Source: Curtobacterium caseinilyticum (GTDB taxonomy: Bacteria > Actinomycetota > Actinomycetes > Actinomycetales > Microbacteriaceae). Taken from it: a DNA stretch of 64,000 nucleotides. The translations under genes were made by a program, and so were the position numbers. The notes under the pieces are model-generated. The model had not been told where the DNA came from, did not search any database, and worked only from the letters and a program-made list of their open reading frames with translations. Numbering within the stretch: position 1 is the first letter of the stretch; the number at the start of each line of letters is the position of its first letter. The stretch is from positions 186,001 to 250,000 of the forward strand of contig NZ_JAUCMN010000001.1 in assembly GCF_030363035.1 (NCBI RefSeq), written 5' to 3'. This document shows, in pieces, positions 23,799 to 32,547 of this stretch.

Positions 23799-24554
23799 AT
23801 GACGATCCAGGGACCGGACTCAGGACCGGAGTGGGCGCGGTGGTCCGGCCGCGGCACCGGCCCGGACGAGGACGACCTCGACCGAGCGTTCGGCCCGGAC
23901 ACGGCGTCGGTCGCCAGTCCCTCGAACCGGCAGCGCGTCCGCCGTGGCTCCGTCATCGCGGTCTCGGTCGTCGTCGTCGGCGTCGTGCTCGCCCTCGTGC
24001 TGACGACGATCATCGGCAGCGTCCAGAGCGGGGTCGGCGGTGTCTTCCCCCAGCCGCAGGCCGCGCTCGACCGGCTCCGCGCACTCGCGTCCGACGTGGA
24101 CGGGGTCCAGCGCGTGCAGGACGGACGCAGCGAGAAGCGGTCCTTCGCGGGCTACGACGCCACTGCCGTCGTCGTCGCGGCACCCGGGATGTCCGAGGAC
24201 CGGCAGACGGCGCTCGTGCGGGCGCTCAGCGCAGCAGTGGCGCAGGCCGACGGCAACGGCGTGCGCGTGGGCGTCGAGGTCCGCTTCGAGTCGTTGCGCG
24301 TCGGGGTGACGAAGGACGCGGCCGTGTCGGAGCGGCGCCTCACGCTCGCGCGGTCCCTCGCCACGATCGGGGGTGTCTCCGCCGTGCGGTGTTCGTGGAC
24401 CGCCGACGGCCCCTCCGAGGATCCCGACGCGCAGCGCGTCGAGGTCGTCACGGCCGGCCGGGGGCAGGGGCTCGGAGCCGTCATGGCCGTCGCGACCGAC
24501 CGGACGCACGCGGTGTTCCCGGATGCCGAGGTGGCGTCCCGGACGTCGTTCTGA
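23799..24554 (+). CDS. Single-pass membrane protein, function unknown
   Basis: 251 aa: an acidic cytoplasmic N-terminus (1-45), RQRVRRG as a stop-transfer/positive-inside cue, a membrane helix at about 51-73, and an extracytoplasmic alpha/beta-looking domain of about 175 residues (LDRLRALASDVDGVQRVQDG, repeated TAVVVAAPGM and RVGVEVRFESL strands). The two similar halves suggest a duplicated small domain. It contains one Cys and no enzymatic motif I recognise. ATG at 23799 follows a GAGGGGG site. Confidence 0.72.
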   Translation: MTIQGPDSGPEWARWSGRGTGPDEDDLDRAFGPDTASVASPSNRQRVRRGSVIAVSVVVVGVVLALVLTTIIGSVQSGVGGVFPQPQAALDRLRALASDVDGVQRVQDGRSEKRSFAGYDATAVVVAAPGMSEDRQTALVRALSAAVAQADGNGVRVGVEVRFESLRVGVTKDAAVSERRLTLARSLATIGGVSAVRCSWTADGPSEDPDAQRVEVVTAGRGQGLGAVMAVATDRTHAVFPDAEVASRTSF

Positions 24555-24584
24555 CACCTCCGCTCGCCGGGAGGACCACACGGG

Positions 24585-25670
24585 TCAGTGACGCCGCTGT
24601 CGGTCGGCCACCGCCCGCTCCACGGCTCGGGTCACCTGCTCCGCCGAGTCCCGCCAGCGGAACCGGGCAGCCCGCGCGAGTGACGCCCGGGACGCCTCGT
24701 CCCAGCGGTCCTCGAGCCGACGGACCGCCGCTGCCACCGCGGAGGGGGACGACGGGTCGAAGTACTCGGCCGCGTCCCCGCCGATCTCGCGGAAGATCGG
24801 TACGTCGCTGACCACGACCGGCGTGCCCACACCCATGGCCTCGACGAGCGGGATGCCGAAGCCCTCGTCGTACGATGCCGTCGCCAGCGCGGTGGCGGAG
24901 CGGAGCGTGTCGAGGTACTCCTCGTCGGAGGCGCCGTCGTGGAACACGATCGACCCCGCGAGCGCGAGCCGCTCGAGCCGCCGACGGTCGGCGTCGGACA
25001 CGCGCGACATGCAGTGGAGCGTCCACTCGGGGCCGAGCAACGGCAGCGCTGCGGCCAGGGTCTCCACGTTCTTGTACGGCATGAAGGACCCCATGTAGAC
25101 GAGGGTGCGCCGTCGGCCGTCCGCAGCGACCCGGGGCTCGGCGGGGTCTGCGGCGTTGTACGCAACGGTGACCGGACGCTTCGTCAGACGGTGCCGCTCG
25201 ATGAGCCCGGCGGTCGTCACCGACACCGTGACGACCCCGTCGGCGCCGTTCAGCAGGAAGCGCTGCGGTGCCCAGCTCAGGTGGAAGAGCCGCCACCCGA
25301 GCCGGATCGGCCACGAGAACTCCCGCGGGGGCGTGCGGTTCCGGTAGTAGATGAGGTCGTGCAGGGTCAGCACGAGGGCGTACCGCCGCCCACGCGACCC
25401 CATCGTCTGCATGGGCGAGAACACCGCGTCGAGCCCGAGGCGGTTCACCACGCGCGCGACGAACGGCTCGCCGGCGTCCGTGGGCGCGGGGACGAGCTCC
25501 CACGGGATCCCGTCCGGCAGGGACTCGAGCTGCCGTTCGTCGTGCACGAGCAGGACGTGGTCGTGCCGGTCGGGCAGGTGCGCCACCACACCGGCGGTGA
25601 AGCGGCTGATCCCGTCGTGGCGGCCGATCCGGACGTAGCGGCAGTCGATGCCGATGCGCAGCCGCGTCAC
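24585..25670 (-). CDS. GT4-type glycosyltransferase
   Basis: 361 aa with two Rossmann-like halves. The N-terminal GIDCRYVRIGRHDGISRF is the acceptor-side start seen in mannosyltransferase-like enzymes. The C-terminal half has YMGSFMPYKNVETL and the donor-binding EGFGIPLVEAMGVGTPVVVSD (E-x7-E). The sugar and acceptor are unknown; a role in cell-surface polysaccharide is possible. The GTG start overlaps the alpha/beta hydrolase stop (GTGA), so the two form an operon. Confidence 0.88.
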   Translation of the reverse strand: MTRLRIGIDCRYVRIGRHDGISRFTAGVVAHLPDRHDHVLLVHDERQLESLPDGIPWELVPAPTDAGEPFVARVVNRLGLDAVFSPMQTMGSRGRRYALVLTLHDLIYYRNRTPPREFSWPIRLGWRLFHLSWAPQRFLLNGADGVVTVSVTTAGLIERHRLTKRPVTVAYNAADPAEPRVAADGRRRTLVYMGSFMPYKNVETLAAALPLLGPEWTLHCMSRVSDADRRRLERLALAGSIVFHDGASDEEYLDTLRSATALATASYDEGFGIPLVEAMGVGTPVVVSDVPIFREIGGDAAEYFDPSSPSAVAAAVRRLEDRWDEASRASLARAARFRWRDSAEQVTRAVERAVADRQRRH

Positions 25671-26671
25671 GACGCCGACTCCCCCGCGCCCGTGGCCGCC
25701 GGACCCTTCGGCGCTGCAGACCTCGGCGCTGCGGACCCCGGCGCTGTCTTCGTCGCGGAGCCCCTGCCCCCACGCTTCCGACGTGTGTCCTCCATGCGGC
25801 GCAGGACCGCGTCGGCAGCGGCACCGGGCGTCTCGTAGTGGACGAGGTGGCCGACCTCCGGCACCACGACCAGTTCGGCGTCGCGCAGCCGTGCCGCCAG
25901 CGCACGCTGCTCGGGCACGGCGGTGATGTCGTCGTGCTCCGCGGCGACCAGCAGGACGGGGACGTCGATGCGGTCCGCGTACTCCGACACGTCGTGGGTC
26001 ACCGACGTGCGGAACGCCTCGAGCACGCTCGTGCGGTCCGCGAACGCCGAGAAGTACCGGTCGTGCTGGTCGTGCACCCAGCGGCGCAGCTCGCGGTCAC
26101 GGGACTTGAGCATGGCCACGCTCATCGCCCGGACGATCGCACCGTTCCGGAGTAGACCGAGACCGAGGGGCCGCGGCAGCACCGCACCGGCGCGGTAGTA
26201 CCCGATGGCGATGCCGGTGCCGATCGCCCGCGGCCCCTGCAACGCCGGCGCGGCGATCGGGTTCACGAGCACGAGGAGCCGCGTCGCGAGCCCGGCGGCG
26301 ACCGTGGCAGCGGTCACGATCGACCCGAATGAGTGCCCGAGCACGACGGTGTCCCGCCCGAGCGCGAGTGCACGGTGGAAGCCCGTGAGCCAGCCGACGT
26401 ACGCGTCGATGTCCGACACCGGGAGCGGGTCGGAGATGCCGAACCCGGGCAGGTCCGGCACGATCACGCGCACACCGCGCAGGTGCGCCGCGATGGTCTC
26501 GAGTCCGTGGTGGTCGCCGCGGAAGCCGTGCACGGCGAGCACGGTCTCCGTGGCGTCGTCCGGCCCGTAGACCCAGTAGTGCGTGGTCCGCCCGTCGGCC
26601 GTGACCGAACGGTGCACGACGGGCGTCGCCGCCACGAGCGACTGGTACGGGGAGATCACGGGCGGTTGCAT
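25667..26671 (-). CDS. Alpha/beta-fold hydrolase
   Basis: 334 aa. The oxyanion HGFRGDHHG is at 48-56, nucleophile elbow GHSFGS at 112-117 (S114), and the late Asp (AAEHDDIT) and His (VGHLVHYE) complete the triad. After residue 290 comes a basic, Ala/Pro/Ser-rich tail (RRKRGGRGS, GSAAPRSAAPKG) that looks disordered. The substrate is unknown. ATG at 26671 is 7 nt after a TAGACT box, so leaderless expression is likely. First gene of the pair with the glycosyltransferase. Confidence 0.87.
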   Translation of the reverse strand: MQPPVISPYQSLVAATPVVHRSVTADGRTTHYWVYGPDDATETVLAVHGFRGDHHGLETIAAHLRGVRVIVPDLPGFGISDPLPVSDIDAYVGWLTGFHRALALGRDTVVLGHSFGSIVTAATVAAGLATRLLVLVNPIAAPALQGPRAIGTGIAIGYYRAGAVLPRPLGLGLLRNGAIVRAMSVAMLKSRDRELRRWVHDQHDRYFSAFADRTSVLEAFRTSVTHDVSEYADRIDVPVLLVAAEHDDITAVPEQRALAARLRDAELVVVPEVGHLVHYETPGAAADAVLRRMEDTRRKRGGRGSATKTAPGSAAPRSAAPKGPAATGAGESAS

Positions 26672-26678
26672 CGCGGCC

Positions 26679-26684
26679 AGTCTA
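26679..26684 (-). promoter_or_regulatory. -10 box (TAGACT), leaderless hydrolase promoter
   Basis: TAGACT on the minus strand, 7 nt before the ATG at 26671. Confidence 0.5.
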
Positions 26685-26830
26685 CGAATCCGCGGCCCGG
26701 CGCGAGCGCCCCGCGCCAACCCGTGGACGACGCCGGGCGCGACGTGCTTCGTGGAGGAGGGCGTGCCTCCCGTCCGGCCGTCCCGCGCGGTCGTGACCGC
26801 AACCCGCGGACAGCAGCAGGAGCACGCGCC

Positions 26831-26836
26831 TACTGT
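26831..26836 (+). promoter_or_regulatory. -10 box (TACTGT) of treS
   Basis: TACTGT would start RNA near 26843, giving a leader of about 42 nt with GAGGAG at about 26874-26879 before the TTG at 26885. Confidence 0.45.
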
Positions 26837-26884
26837 GTCCTTGGTCGGGCCACGTCGGCGGCCCGCCGACGACGAGGAGCACGC

Positions 26885-28597
26885 TTGACGTTCACGGCCC
26901 CGATCCAGCTGCCCGGACTGACGCTGGACCCGCAGTGGTACAAGCGATCCGTCTTCTACGAGTGCATGATCCGCTCGTTCGTCGACTCGAACGGCGACGG
27001 CATCGGGGACATCCAGGGCGTCATCGGCAAGCTCGACTACCTGCAGTGGCTCGGCGTCGACGCGCTCTGGCTGCCGCCGTTCTTCCAGTCGCCGATGCGC
27101 GACGGCGGGTACGACATCTCCGACTACAAGGCGATCCTGCCCGAGTTCGGCACCCTCGACGACTTCCGTGAGCTCGTCACGAAGTCGCACGAACGCAACA
27201 TGCGCATCGTGATCGACATGGTGATCAACCACACGTCGGACCAGCACGAGTGGTTCCAGCAGTCCCGCGAGGACCCGGACGGCCCCTACGGCGACTTCTA
27301 CGTCTGGCGCGACACGGACGAGCACTACGAGAACATCCGCGTGATCTTCGTCGACACCGAGGAGTCCAACTGGACCTTCGACCCGGTCCGCCGGCAGTTC
27401 TTCTTCCACCGGTTCTTCTCGCACCAGCCCGACCTGAACTTCGAGAACCCGGCCGTGGTCGAGGCCGTGTACGACGTCGTGCGGCACTGGCTCGACCTCG
27501 GTGTCGACGGGCTGCGGCTCGACGCGATCCCGTACCTGTTCGAGTCGGAGGAGGGCAACGGCGAGGGCGAGCCGGAGACCCACGAGTTCATCAAGAAGCT
27601 CCGCGAGATGGTCGACGACGAGTACCCCGGTCGCGTCCTGCTCGCCGAGGCGAACCAGTGGCCGCGCGAGACCGCCGCCTTCTTCGGCACCGACGAGGAG
27701 CCCGAGTGCCACATGGCGTTCGACTTCCCGGTCATGCCGCGCATCTTCTACTCGCTGCGCGCCCAGCACGCCGCCGAGCTCAAGGCGATCCTGTCCGAGA
27801 CCCTCGACGTGCCCGAGAAGGCCGCCTGGGGCGTCTTCCTCCGCAACCACGACGAGCTGACGCTCGAGATGGTGAGCGAGGAGTACCGGCAGGCCATGTA
27901 CGGCTGGTACGGCTACGACCCACGGATGCGGTCGAACATCGGCATCCGCCGTCGACTCGCACCGCTGCTCGACAACTCCCGCGCGGAGCTCGAGCTCATC
28001 CACGCGCTGCTGTTCTCGTTGCCGGGGTCACCGTTCCTGTACTACGGCGACGAGATCGGGATGGGCGACAACATCTGGCTGCCGGACCGCGACTCGTCGC
28101 GCACGCCGATGCAGTGGACGCCGGACCGCAACGCGGGCTTCTCCACCGCCGACCCGGGCAAGCTGTACCTGCCCGTCGTGCAGTCGCTCGTCTACAACTA
28201 CGCGCAGGTCAACGTCGAGGCGCAGCTCGCCCAGTCCCGCTCGCTGCTGCACTGGGTCCGCAACGTGATCCACGTCCGCAAGGCGCACCCGGTGTTCGGC
28301 ATGGGGTCGCTGCACGTGCAGGACACGACGAACGACTCCGTGCTGGCGTTCGTGCGCTCGTGGGAGGGCTCCGGGCAGCAGTTCGGCCCGTCCGCCGAGG
28401 ACGTGCTGTGCGTCTTCTCGTTCGCCACGAACCCGACGTCGGTCACGATCTCGGCGCCGGAGTTCGCGGGGCGACCGCTGTACGACCTGTTCGGCGGCGG
28501 CTCGTTCCCGTCCTTCGACGACGAGGGCAAGGTCACACTGACCATGGGCACGCAGTCGTTCTACTGGCTGCACGTCGGGGCGCCGGTCGGCGTCTGA
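26885..28597 (+). CDS. treS: Trehalose synthase/maltose alpha-D-glucosyltransferase TreS
   Basis: A 570-aa GH13 enzyme that interconverts maltose and trehalose. The catalytic residues are D213 (GLRLDAIPYL), E255 (LLAEANQWP) and D323 (FLRNHDELTLE). CMIRSFVDSNGDGIGDIQG and HEWFQQSREDPDGPYGDFYV are diagnostic of TreS against general amylases. In Actinobacteria TreS feeds maltose to maltokinase and GlgE; no pep2 or glgE is in the window, but glgA/glgC lie 4 kb away. TTG start at 26885 with GAGGAG upstream. Confidence 0.95.
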   Translation: MTFTAPIQLPGLTLDPQWYKRSVFYECMIRSFVDSNGDGIGDIQGVIGKLDYLQWLGVDALWLPPFFQSPMRDGGYDISDYKAILPEFGTLDDFRELVTKSHERNMRIVIDMVINHTSDQHEWFQQSREDPDGPYGDFYVWRDTDEHYENIRVIFVDTEESNWTFDPVRRQFFFHRFFSHQPDLNFENPAVVEAVYDVVRHWLDLGVDGLRLDAIPYLFESEEGNGEGEPETHEFIKKLREMVDDEYPGRVLLAEANQWPRETAAFFGTDEEPECHMAFDFPVMPRIFYSLRAQHAAELKAILSETLDVPEKAAWGVFLRNHDELTLEMVSEEYRQAMYGWYGYDPRMRSNIGIRRRLAPLLDNSRAELELIHALLFSLPGSPFLYYGDEIGMGDNIWLPDRDSSRTPMQWTPDRNAGFSTADPGKLYLPVVQSLVYNYAQVNVEAQLAQSRSLLHWVRNVIHVRKAHPVFGMGSLHVQDTTNDSVLAFVRSWEGSGQQFGPSAEDVLCVFSFATNPTSVTISAPEFAGRPLYDLFGGGSFPSFDDEGKVTLTMGTQSFYWLHVGAPVGV

Positions 28598-28748
28598 CGC
28601 GCCCGGGGCGCGCGGGGCTGCGACGCGTGCGTCGCCGCCCTGGGCGCGCGGCGCTGGGCGTCGCCGCTCCGCGCCTCGCCGCACCGCGCGGGGCTTCGCC
28701 GCGCCGGGCGTCGCCTCGCCGGGCGGTGCAGCGTCGCCGCGCTCCAGG

Positions 28749-28799
28749 TGGAGCAGGGGTCGTCGGGTGGCGGCGCGTGACCCGACAGGTGCTGCTCCA
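28749..28799. repeat. 51-nt TGGAGCAG...CTGCTCCA element, copy B
   Basis: TGGAGCAG and CTGCTCCA arms plus inner TCGGGT/ACCCGA arms. It is the inverse-orientation relative of the element at 23544-23594. Confidence 0.65.
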
Positions 28800-28895
28800 T
28801 GGAGAGCGGCCTGGCTCCGCCGAGGTGCGCGCCGGACGGGAGGCGCGGCTCGCCCCCGGCAGGCGGGTCGCGTCGAGCGTGTCGTGGGGTCCCGT

Positions 28896-28901
28896 TAGCC
28901 T
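28896..28901 (+). promoter_or_regulatory. -10 box (TAGCCT), leaderless exonuclease promoter
   Basis: TAGCCT followed by 6 nt and the GTG at 28908. Confidence 0.5.
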
Positions 28902-28907
28902 CGTGCC

Positions 28908-29663
28908 GTGACGTACTCCGCAACAGCGCTCGACACGCCCGCACCGACCTCCCCCGCGGTGCAGGACCTCAGCGGGCGTCCCTGGTGGCACGCCCTCGGC
29001 GTGTTCGACCTCGAGACGACCGGCGTCGACGTCGAGACCGCCCGGATCGTCACCGCCCACGTCGGGCTCATCGACATGACCGGCCGCTCCATCGTGGGCG
29101 GCGCCTGGGTCGCCGACCCGGGCATCGCCATCCCCGAGGGCGCCGCCGCCGTGCACGGCTACACCACCGAGCGCGCGCAGGCCGAGGGGCGACCCGCGGC
29201 CGAGGTCGTCGCCGAGATCGTCGCCGCGGTCGAGGCCGTGTTCGCCCGGGGCATCCCGCTCGTGATCTACAACGCGCCGTACGACCTGACCGTGCTCGAC
29301 CGTGAGGCGAAGCGCCACGGCATCGCCTCGCCCGTCATCGGAAACGTGGTCGACCCGCTCGTGATGGACAAGGCGCTCGACACCTACCGGAAGGGGAAGC
29401 GCACGCTCGAGGCGGCGTCGGAGCTCTACGGCGTCACGCTGTCCGATGCGCACGACGCCGGAGCGGACGCGGTCGCTGCCGGGCGCGTCGCGCAGGCCAT
29501 CGCGGCGAAGTACCCGGAGGAGCTCGGCGTCTCTGCCGAGGAGCTCCACCGGAAGCAGGTCGCCTGGTGCTCGGAGCAGGCGTCCTCGTTCCAGGAGTAC
29601 ATGCGCAAGCAGCGCGACCCGTCCTTCACCGCCGACGGACGCTGGCCCCACCGCAACAGCTGA
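28908..29663 (+). CDS. DnaQ-like 3'-5' exonuclease (DEDDh)
   Basis: 251 aa. FDLETTGVD supplies D34 and E36, YNAPYDLTVLDREAK the second Asp region, and DAHDAGADAVAAGRVA the HxxxxD motif, giving the DEDDh set. Stand-alone proteins of this type are called DNA polymerase III epsilon-like exonucleases in Actinobacteria; they may edit or degrade DNA or RNA. The C-terminal third (EELHRKQVAWCSEQASSFQE) is a family-specific extension. Leaderless GTG start. Confidence 0.9.
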   Translation: MTYSATALDTPAPTSPAVQDLSGRPWWHALGVFDLETTGVDVETARIVTAHVGLIDMTGRSIVGGAWVADPGIAIPEGAAAVHGYTTERAQAEGRPAAEVVAEIVAAVEAVFARGIPLVIYNAPYDLTVLDREAKRHGIASPVIGNVVDPLVMDKALDTYRKGKRTLEAASELYGVTLSDAHDAGADAVAAGRVAQAIAAKYPEELGVSAEELHRKQVAWCSEQASSFQEYMRKQRDPSFTADGRWPHRNS

Positions 29664-29758
29664 CGCCCGGGCGCGGGGCACACCCGGCGCCCTCTGGTGG
29701 CGCTCCGCCGCGCGCCCCGCTGCCGGCGCGCAGCGAGCGGCCGCGCTGCCGTGGGACA

Positions 29759-29826
29759 CGACGAACCACGTTCCCGACGTCGAACCACGGCCCGCCCCTG
29801 GTTCGTCGTCGCAGCCGTGGTTCGAC
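29759..29826. repeat. Interleaved inverted repeats
   Basis: CGACGAACCA (29759) pairs with TGGTTCGTCG (29799), and GTCGAACCACGG (29779) pairs with CCGTGGTTCGAC (29815). The order is a-b-a'-b', so the two stems interlock or exclude each other. Confidence 0.65.
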
Positions 29827-29985
29827 GCGTCCGACCGACCACGCGCCTCGCCGCCACGCGCCTCCCCGCCACGCACACCACGACCGCTGGCACCGCGACG
29901 GACCGCCTCCGCGCCTCCCGGCCGCCATACCGCGCGGGCAGCCACCGCGCCGGACCGCCGTGCGCCTCCCGTCCTCACGCGCAGA

Positions 29986-30025
29986 GCGACACCTCGCGCA
30001 CCGCCGATGCCGGGAGGTGTCGCTG
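29986..30025. repeat. Inverted repeat, 11-bp arms
   Basis: AGCGACACCTC and GAGGTGTCGCT with an 18-nt loop; a possible terminator of the exonuclease mRNA. Confidence 0.55.
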
Positions 30026-30080
30026 GGCGCGGGACCTCGGGCATCCGTCGGGCAGCCACGCGAACACGCCCCGCAACGTC

Positions 30081-30116
30081 GAACGGGCGGCCCTCCCGCA
30101 GGAGGACCGCCCGTTC
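30081..30116 (-). terminator. Terminator after rpmE2
   Basis: GAACGGGCGG and CCGCCCGTTC arms, 17 nt after the rpmE2 stop; no T-run. Confidence 0.55.
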
Positions 30117-30132
30117 CGAGCGCGTGGGCTGC

Positions 30133-30381
30133 TTACTTGCTGAAGCCCTTGAAGCGCTGGTTGAACTTCTCGACGCGACCGGCCGAGTCGAGGATGCGCT
30201 GCTTGCCCGTGTAGAACGGGTGCGACGCGGACGAGATCTCGACGTCGATGACCGGGTAGGTCGCACCGTCGAGCTCGATGGTCTTGTCGCTGGTCGCGGT
30301 CGAACGCGTCAGGAACGTCTCACCGGAAGCCAGGTCGCGGAAGACGATGGCGTTGTACTCGGGGTGGGTGTCGGTCTTCAT
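30133..30381 (-). CDS. rpmE2: Ribosomal protein L31, type B
   Basis: 82 aa, [16 protein letters not shown] at the start and [20 protein letters not shown] near the end, the hallmark of bacterial L31. It has no cysteines, so it is the zinc-free B paralogue that replaces the zinc-binding form under zinc limitation in many bacteria. No Zur box is evident upstream. A TAACGT -10 candidate at 30484-30489 would give a leader of about 100 nt containing a GC-rich hairpin. Confidence 0.96.
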   Translation of the reverse strand: MKTDTHPEYNAIVFRDLASGETFLTRSTATSDKTIELDGATYPVIDVEISSASHPFYTGKQRILDSAGRVEKFNQRFKGFSK

Positions 30382-30515
30382 GGAGATTCCTCGGTTGGAG
30401 ATGGTGGGAGGTGCGCGGATGCCCGGTCCGGGAGGACCCGGACGAGCACCGCGCGGGAAGTCTGCGGCGTGCGCCAGCCGTCCACGTTACCAGACGACGG
30501 CACGGATCGGGAGCG

Positions 30516-31298
30516 TCAGGCCGCGCGTGCCGTGTACCGACCGGCGTCCTTCGACACGGTCAGCTCGACGCCGAACGCCTCGGACAGCGTCGCTGCCGTC
30601 AGCACGTCGTCGATGGGCCCTGCGGCCTGGATCGTCCCGTCGGCGAGCACCAGGGCGTGCGTGAAGCCCTCGGGGATCTCCTCGACGTGGTGCGTGACGA
30701 TCACGATGGCCGGTGAGTCAGCACTCTGCGCGTAGCCACCGAGCGTCCGGACGAGGCTCTCGCGCGCACCGAGGTCGAGCGACGCCGCGGGCTCGTCCAG
30801 GAACAGGATCTCGGGGTCGGTCATCACCGCGCGCGCGATCTGCACCCGCTTCTGCTCGCCGTCGCTGAGCTCGCCGAAGGTGCGGTCGGTGAACGCGCCG
30901 AGGCCCCACTCGTCGAGGACGCGCTGGGCTCGGCGGACGTCGAGCTCCTCGTACTCCTCGTTCCAGCGCCCCGTCACCGAGTACGCGGCGGTGAGCACGA
31001 CGTCGACGACCTTCTCGGTCACCGGGATCCGGCGGGCCAGGGCCGTCGACGCGAAGCCGATGCGCGGACGCAGCTCGAACAGGTCGGCGCCGCCCAGCTC
31101 CGTGCCGAGCACCTCGACGGTGCCCGAGGTCGGGAACGTCTGCGCTCCGGCGACCTGCAGCAGCGTGGTCTTGCCCGCGCCGTTGGCACCGAGCACCACC
31201 CAGCGTTCGTCGTCCTGCACCTCCCACGAGATCGTGTCGAGGATGGTGGCCCCGTTGCGGACCACGGAGACGTCTGACAAGCGCACGACCGAGGGCAT
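30516..31298 (-). CDS. ABC transporter ATP-binding protein
   Basis: 260 aa. Walker A GANGAGKTT (37-45), signature LSDGEQKR (about 143-150) and Walker B with DEPAASLD; VVTHHVEEIPEGFTHALVL is typical of the ModF/molybdate-like solo ATPases of Actinobacteria. No permease is adjacent, so its partner or role (transport or otherwise) is unknown. ATG at 31298 is 6 nt after a TAGGCT box whose first three bases are the glgA stop codon. Confidence 0.88.
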   Translation of the reverse strand: MPSVVRLSDVSVVRNGATILDTISWEVQDDERWVVLGANGAGKTTLLQVAGAQTFPTSGTVEVLGTELGGADLFELRPRIGFASTALARRIPVTEKVVDVVLTAAYSVTGRWNEEYEELDVRRAQRVLDEWGLGAFTDRTFGELSDGEQKRVQIARAVMTDPEILFLDEPAASLDLGARESLVRTLGGYAQSADSPAIVIVTHHVEEIPEGFTHALVLADGTIQAAGPIDDVLTAATLSEAFGVELTVSKDAGRYTARAA

Positions 31299-31304
31299 GG
31301 CCCC

Positions 31305-31310
31305 AGCCTA
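31305..31310 (-). promoter_or_regulatory. -10 box (TAGGCT) made partly from the glgA stop codon
   Basis: TAGGCT on the minus strand, 6 nt before the ATG at 31298. Its first three bases are the TAG that ends glgA. Confidence 0.5.
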
Positions 31311-32507
31311 CGGCTTCCGGGCGAGCACCTCGTCGTAGACCTGCCGTGTCCGACGGGCGATCGCGTCCCAGGTGAACTCGCTCTCGACGCGCAGGCGTCC
31401 GGCGCGTCCCATGAGCTTGGCCAGCCCCTCGTCCGCCAGGACCTCCTCGAGGCCGGCGGCGAGGTCCGCGACGAAGCGATCGGGATCGTTCGGCGTGCCG
31501 GTGCCGTCCTGCGCCTGGTCGATCGGGACGATCCGCCCGGTCAGGCCGTCGGCCACGACCTCGGGGATGCCGCCGGTCCGGGTGCCCACCACGGGGATGC
31601 CGCACGCCATCGCCTCGAGGTTCACGATGCCGAGGGGCTCGTAGACCGAGGGGCACACGAAGACGGTGCCGGACGACAGCACGTTGACGATCTCCCGGTG
31701 GGACAGCATGCGGTCGATCCAGACCACGCCCTGGCGGGTCGCGCGGAGGGAGTCGACGAGGCCGGTGACCTCCGCCATGATCTCCGGCGTGTCCGGTGCC
31801 CCGGCGCAGAGCACGACCTGCACGTCCTCGGGCAGCGAGGCGACCGCGCGCAGCAGGTACGGCAGGCCCTTCTGCCGGGTGATGCGCCCGACGAACACCA
31901 CCGAGCGACGGGTCGGGTCGATCCCGAGCGCCCGCACGGCGTCCTCGTCGACGGTGGGCTTCCACTCGTCGATGTCGATGCCGTTGTAGACGACGTGGAC
32001 CTTCGCGGGGTCGATCGACGGGTACGAGCGGAGGATGTCGGCGCGCATGGCCTTCGACACCGCGATGACACCGTCGGCCTGCTCGAACGCCTCGCGCTCC
32101 ATCCAGCTCGACAGGCGGTAGCCGCCACCGAGCTGCTCGGCCTTCCAGGGACGCAGCGGCTCGAGGCTGTGCGCCGTCACCACGTGCGGGATGCCGTGGG
32201 TGAGCTGCGCGATGCGTCCCGCGGCGTTCGCGTACCAGGTGTGCGAGTGCACGAGGTCCGCACCCTCGACGTCCGCGGCGATCGCGACGTCGGTGCCGAG
32301 CGCCTGGAGCGCACCGTTCGCGCCCTCGAGCCCGGCCGGGGTGCCGTAGGCGGTCACGCCCTCCTCGTCGCGGTGGCCGCCGAAGGCACGCACCTGCACG
32401 TCCGTGTCCGTCCCCGACCGCAGCGCAGCCGTGAGCTCGGCCACGTGGACACCCGCTCCGCCGTAGACCTCCGGCGGATACTCCCTGGTCAGTAGATCGA
32501 CTCGCAC
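31308..32507 (-). CDS. glgA: GT4 glycogen/maltose-1-phosphate synthase (GlgA/GlgM type)
   Basis: 399 aa. The N-terminal [18 protein letters not shown] (8-25) holds the ADP-glucose/acceptor loop, and the C-terminal [19 protein letters not shown] the E-x7-E donor motif. Actinobacterial proteins of this GT4 type use ADP-glucose to elongate glucan or to make maltose-1-phosphate for GlgE. It is divergent from glgC, which makes ADP-glucose, across only 47 nt. Start GTG 6 nt after TACGTT, so a leaderless transcript. Confidence 0.93.
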   Translation of the reverse strand: MRVDLLTREYPPEVYGGAGVHVAELTAALRSGTDTDVQVRAFGGHRDEEGVTAYGTPAGLEGANGALQALGTDVAIAADVEGADLVHSHTWYANAAGRIAQLTHGIPHVVTAHSLEPLRPWKAEQLGGGYRLSSWMEREAFEQADGVIAVSKAMRADILRSYPSIDPAKVHVVYNGIDIDEWKPTVDEDAVRALGIDPTRRSVVFVGRITRQKGLPYLLRAVASLPEDVQVVLCAGAPDTPEIMAEVTGLVDSLRATRQGVVWIDRMLSHREIVNVLSSGTVFVCPSVYEPLGIVNLEAMACGIPVVGTRTGGIPEVVADGLTGRIVPIDQAQDGTGTPNDPDRFVADLAAGLEEVLADEGLAKLMGRAGRLRVESEFTWDAIARRTRQVYDEVLARKP

Positions 32508-32513
32508 GGACTC

Positions 32514-32519
32514 AACGTA
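32514..32519 (-). promoter_or_regulatory. -10 box (TACGTT), leaderless glgA promoter
   Basis: TACGTT on the minus strand, 6 nt before the GTG at 32507. Confidence 0.5.
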
Positions 32520-32541
32520 ACGGGTTCGCAGTCCGGACGCC

Positions 32542-32547
32542 TACTGT
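32542..32547 (+). promoter_or_regulatory. -10 box (TACTGT), leaderless glgC promoter
   Basis: TACTGT followed by 7 nt and the ATG at 32555. It is back-to-back with the glgA box within 47 nt. Confidence 0.5.

Larger units (their letters stand above)
28598..28907. other. Gene-free spacer with hairpin element and half-palindrome
   Basis: 310 nt after treS. It contains CGTCGCC-rich low-complexity DNA, the second 51-nt element (28749-28799), a half copy of the palindrome family (GACGGGAGGCGCGGC near 28838) and the exonuclease promoter. Confidence 0.6.
29664..30132. other. Repeat-rich spacer between exonuclease and rpmE2
   Basis: 469 nt between convergent genes with three structured elements: interleaved inverted repeats (29759-29826), an 11-bp perfect inverted repeat (29986-30025) and the rpmE2 terminator (30081-30116), plus another half copy of the palindrome family near 29965. 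I see no gene. Confidence 0.6.

Noticed and set aside
24555-24584. Terminator between the membrane protein and the glycosyltransferase
   Set aside because: Only a 5-bp CCTCC/GGAGG pairing is visible in the 30-nt spacer; too weak to call.
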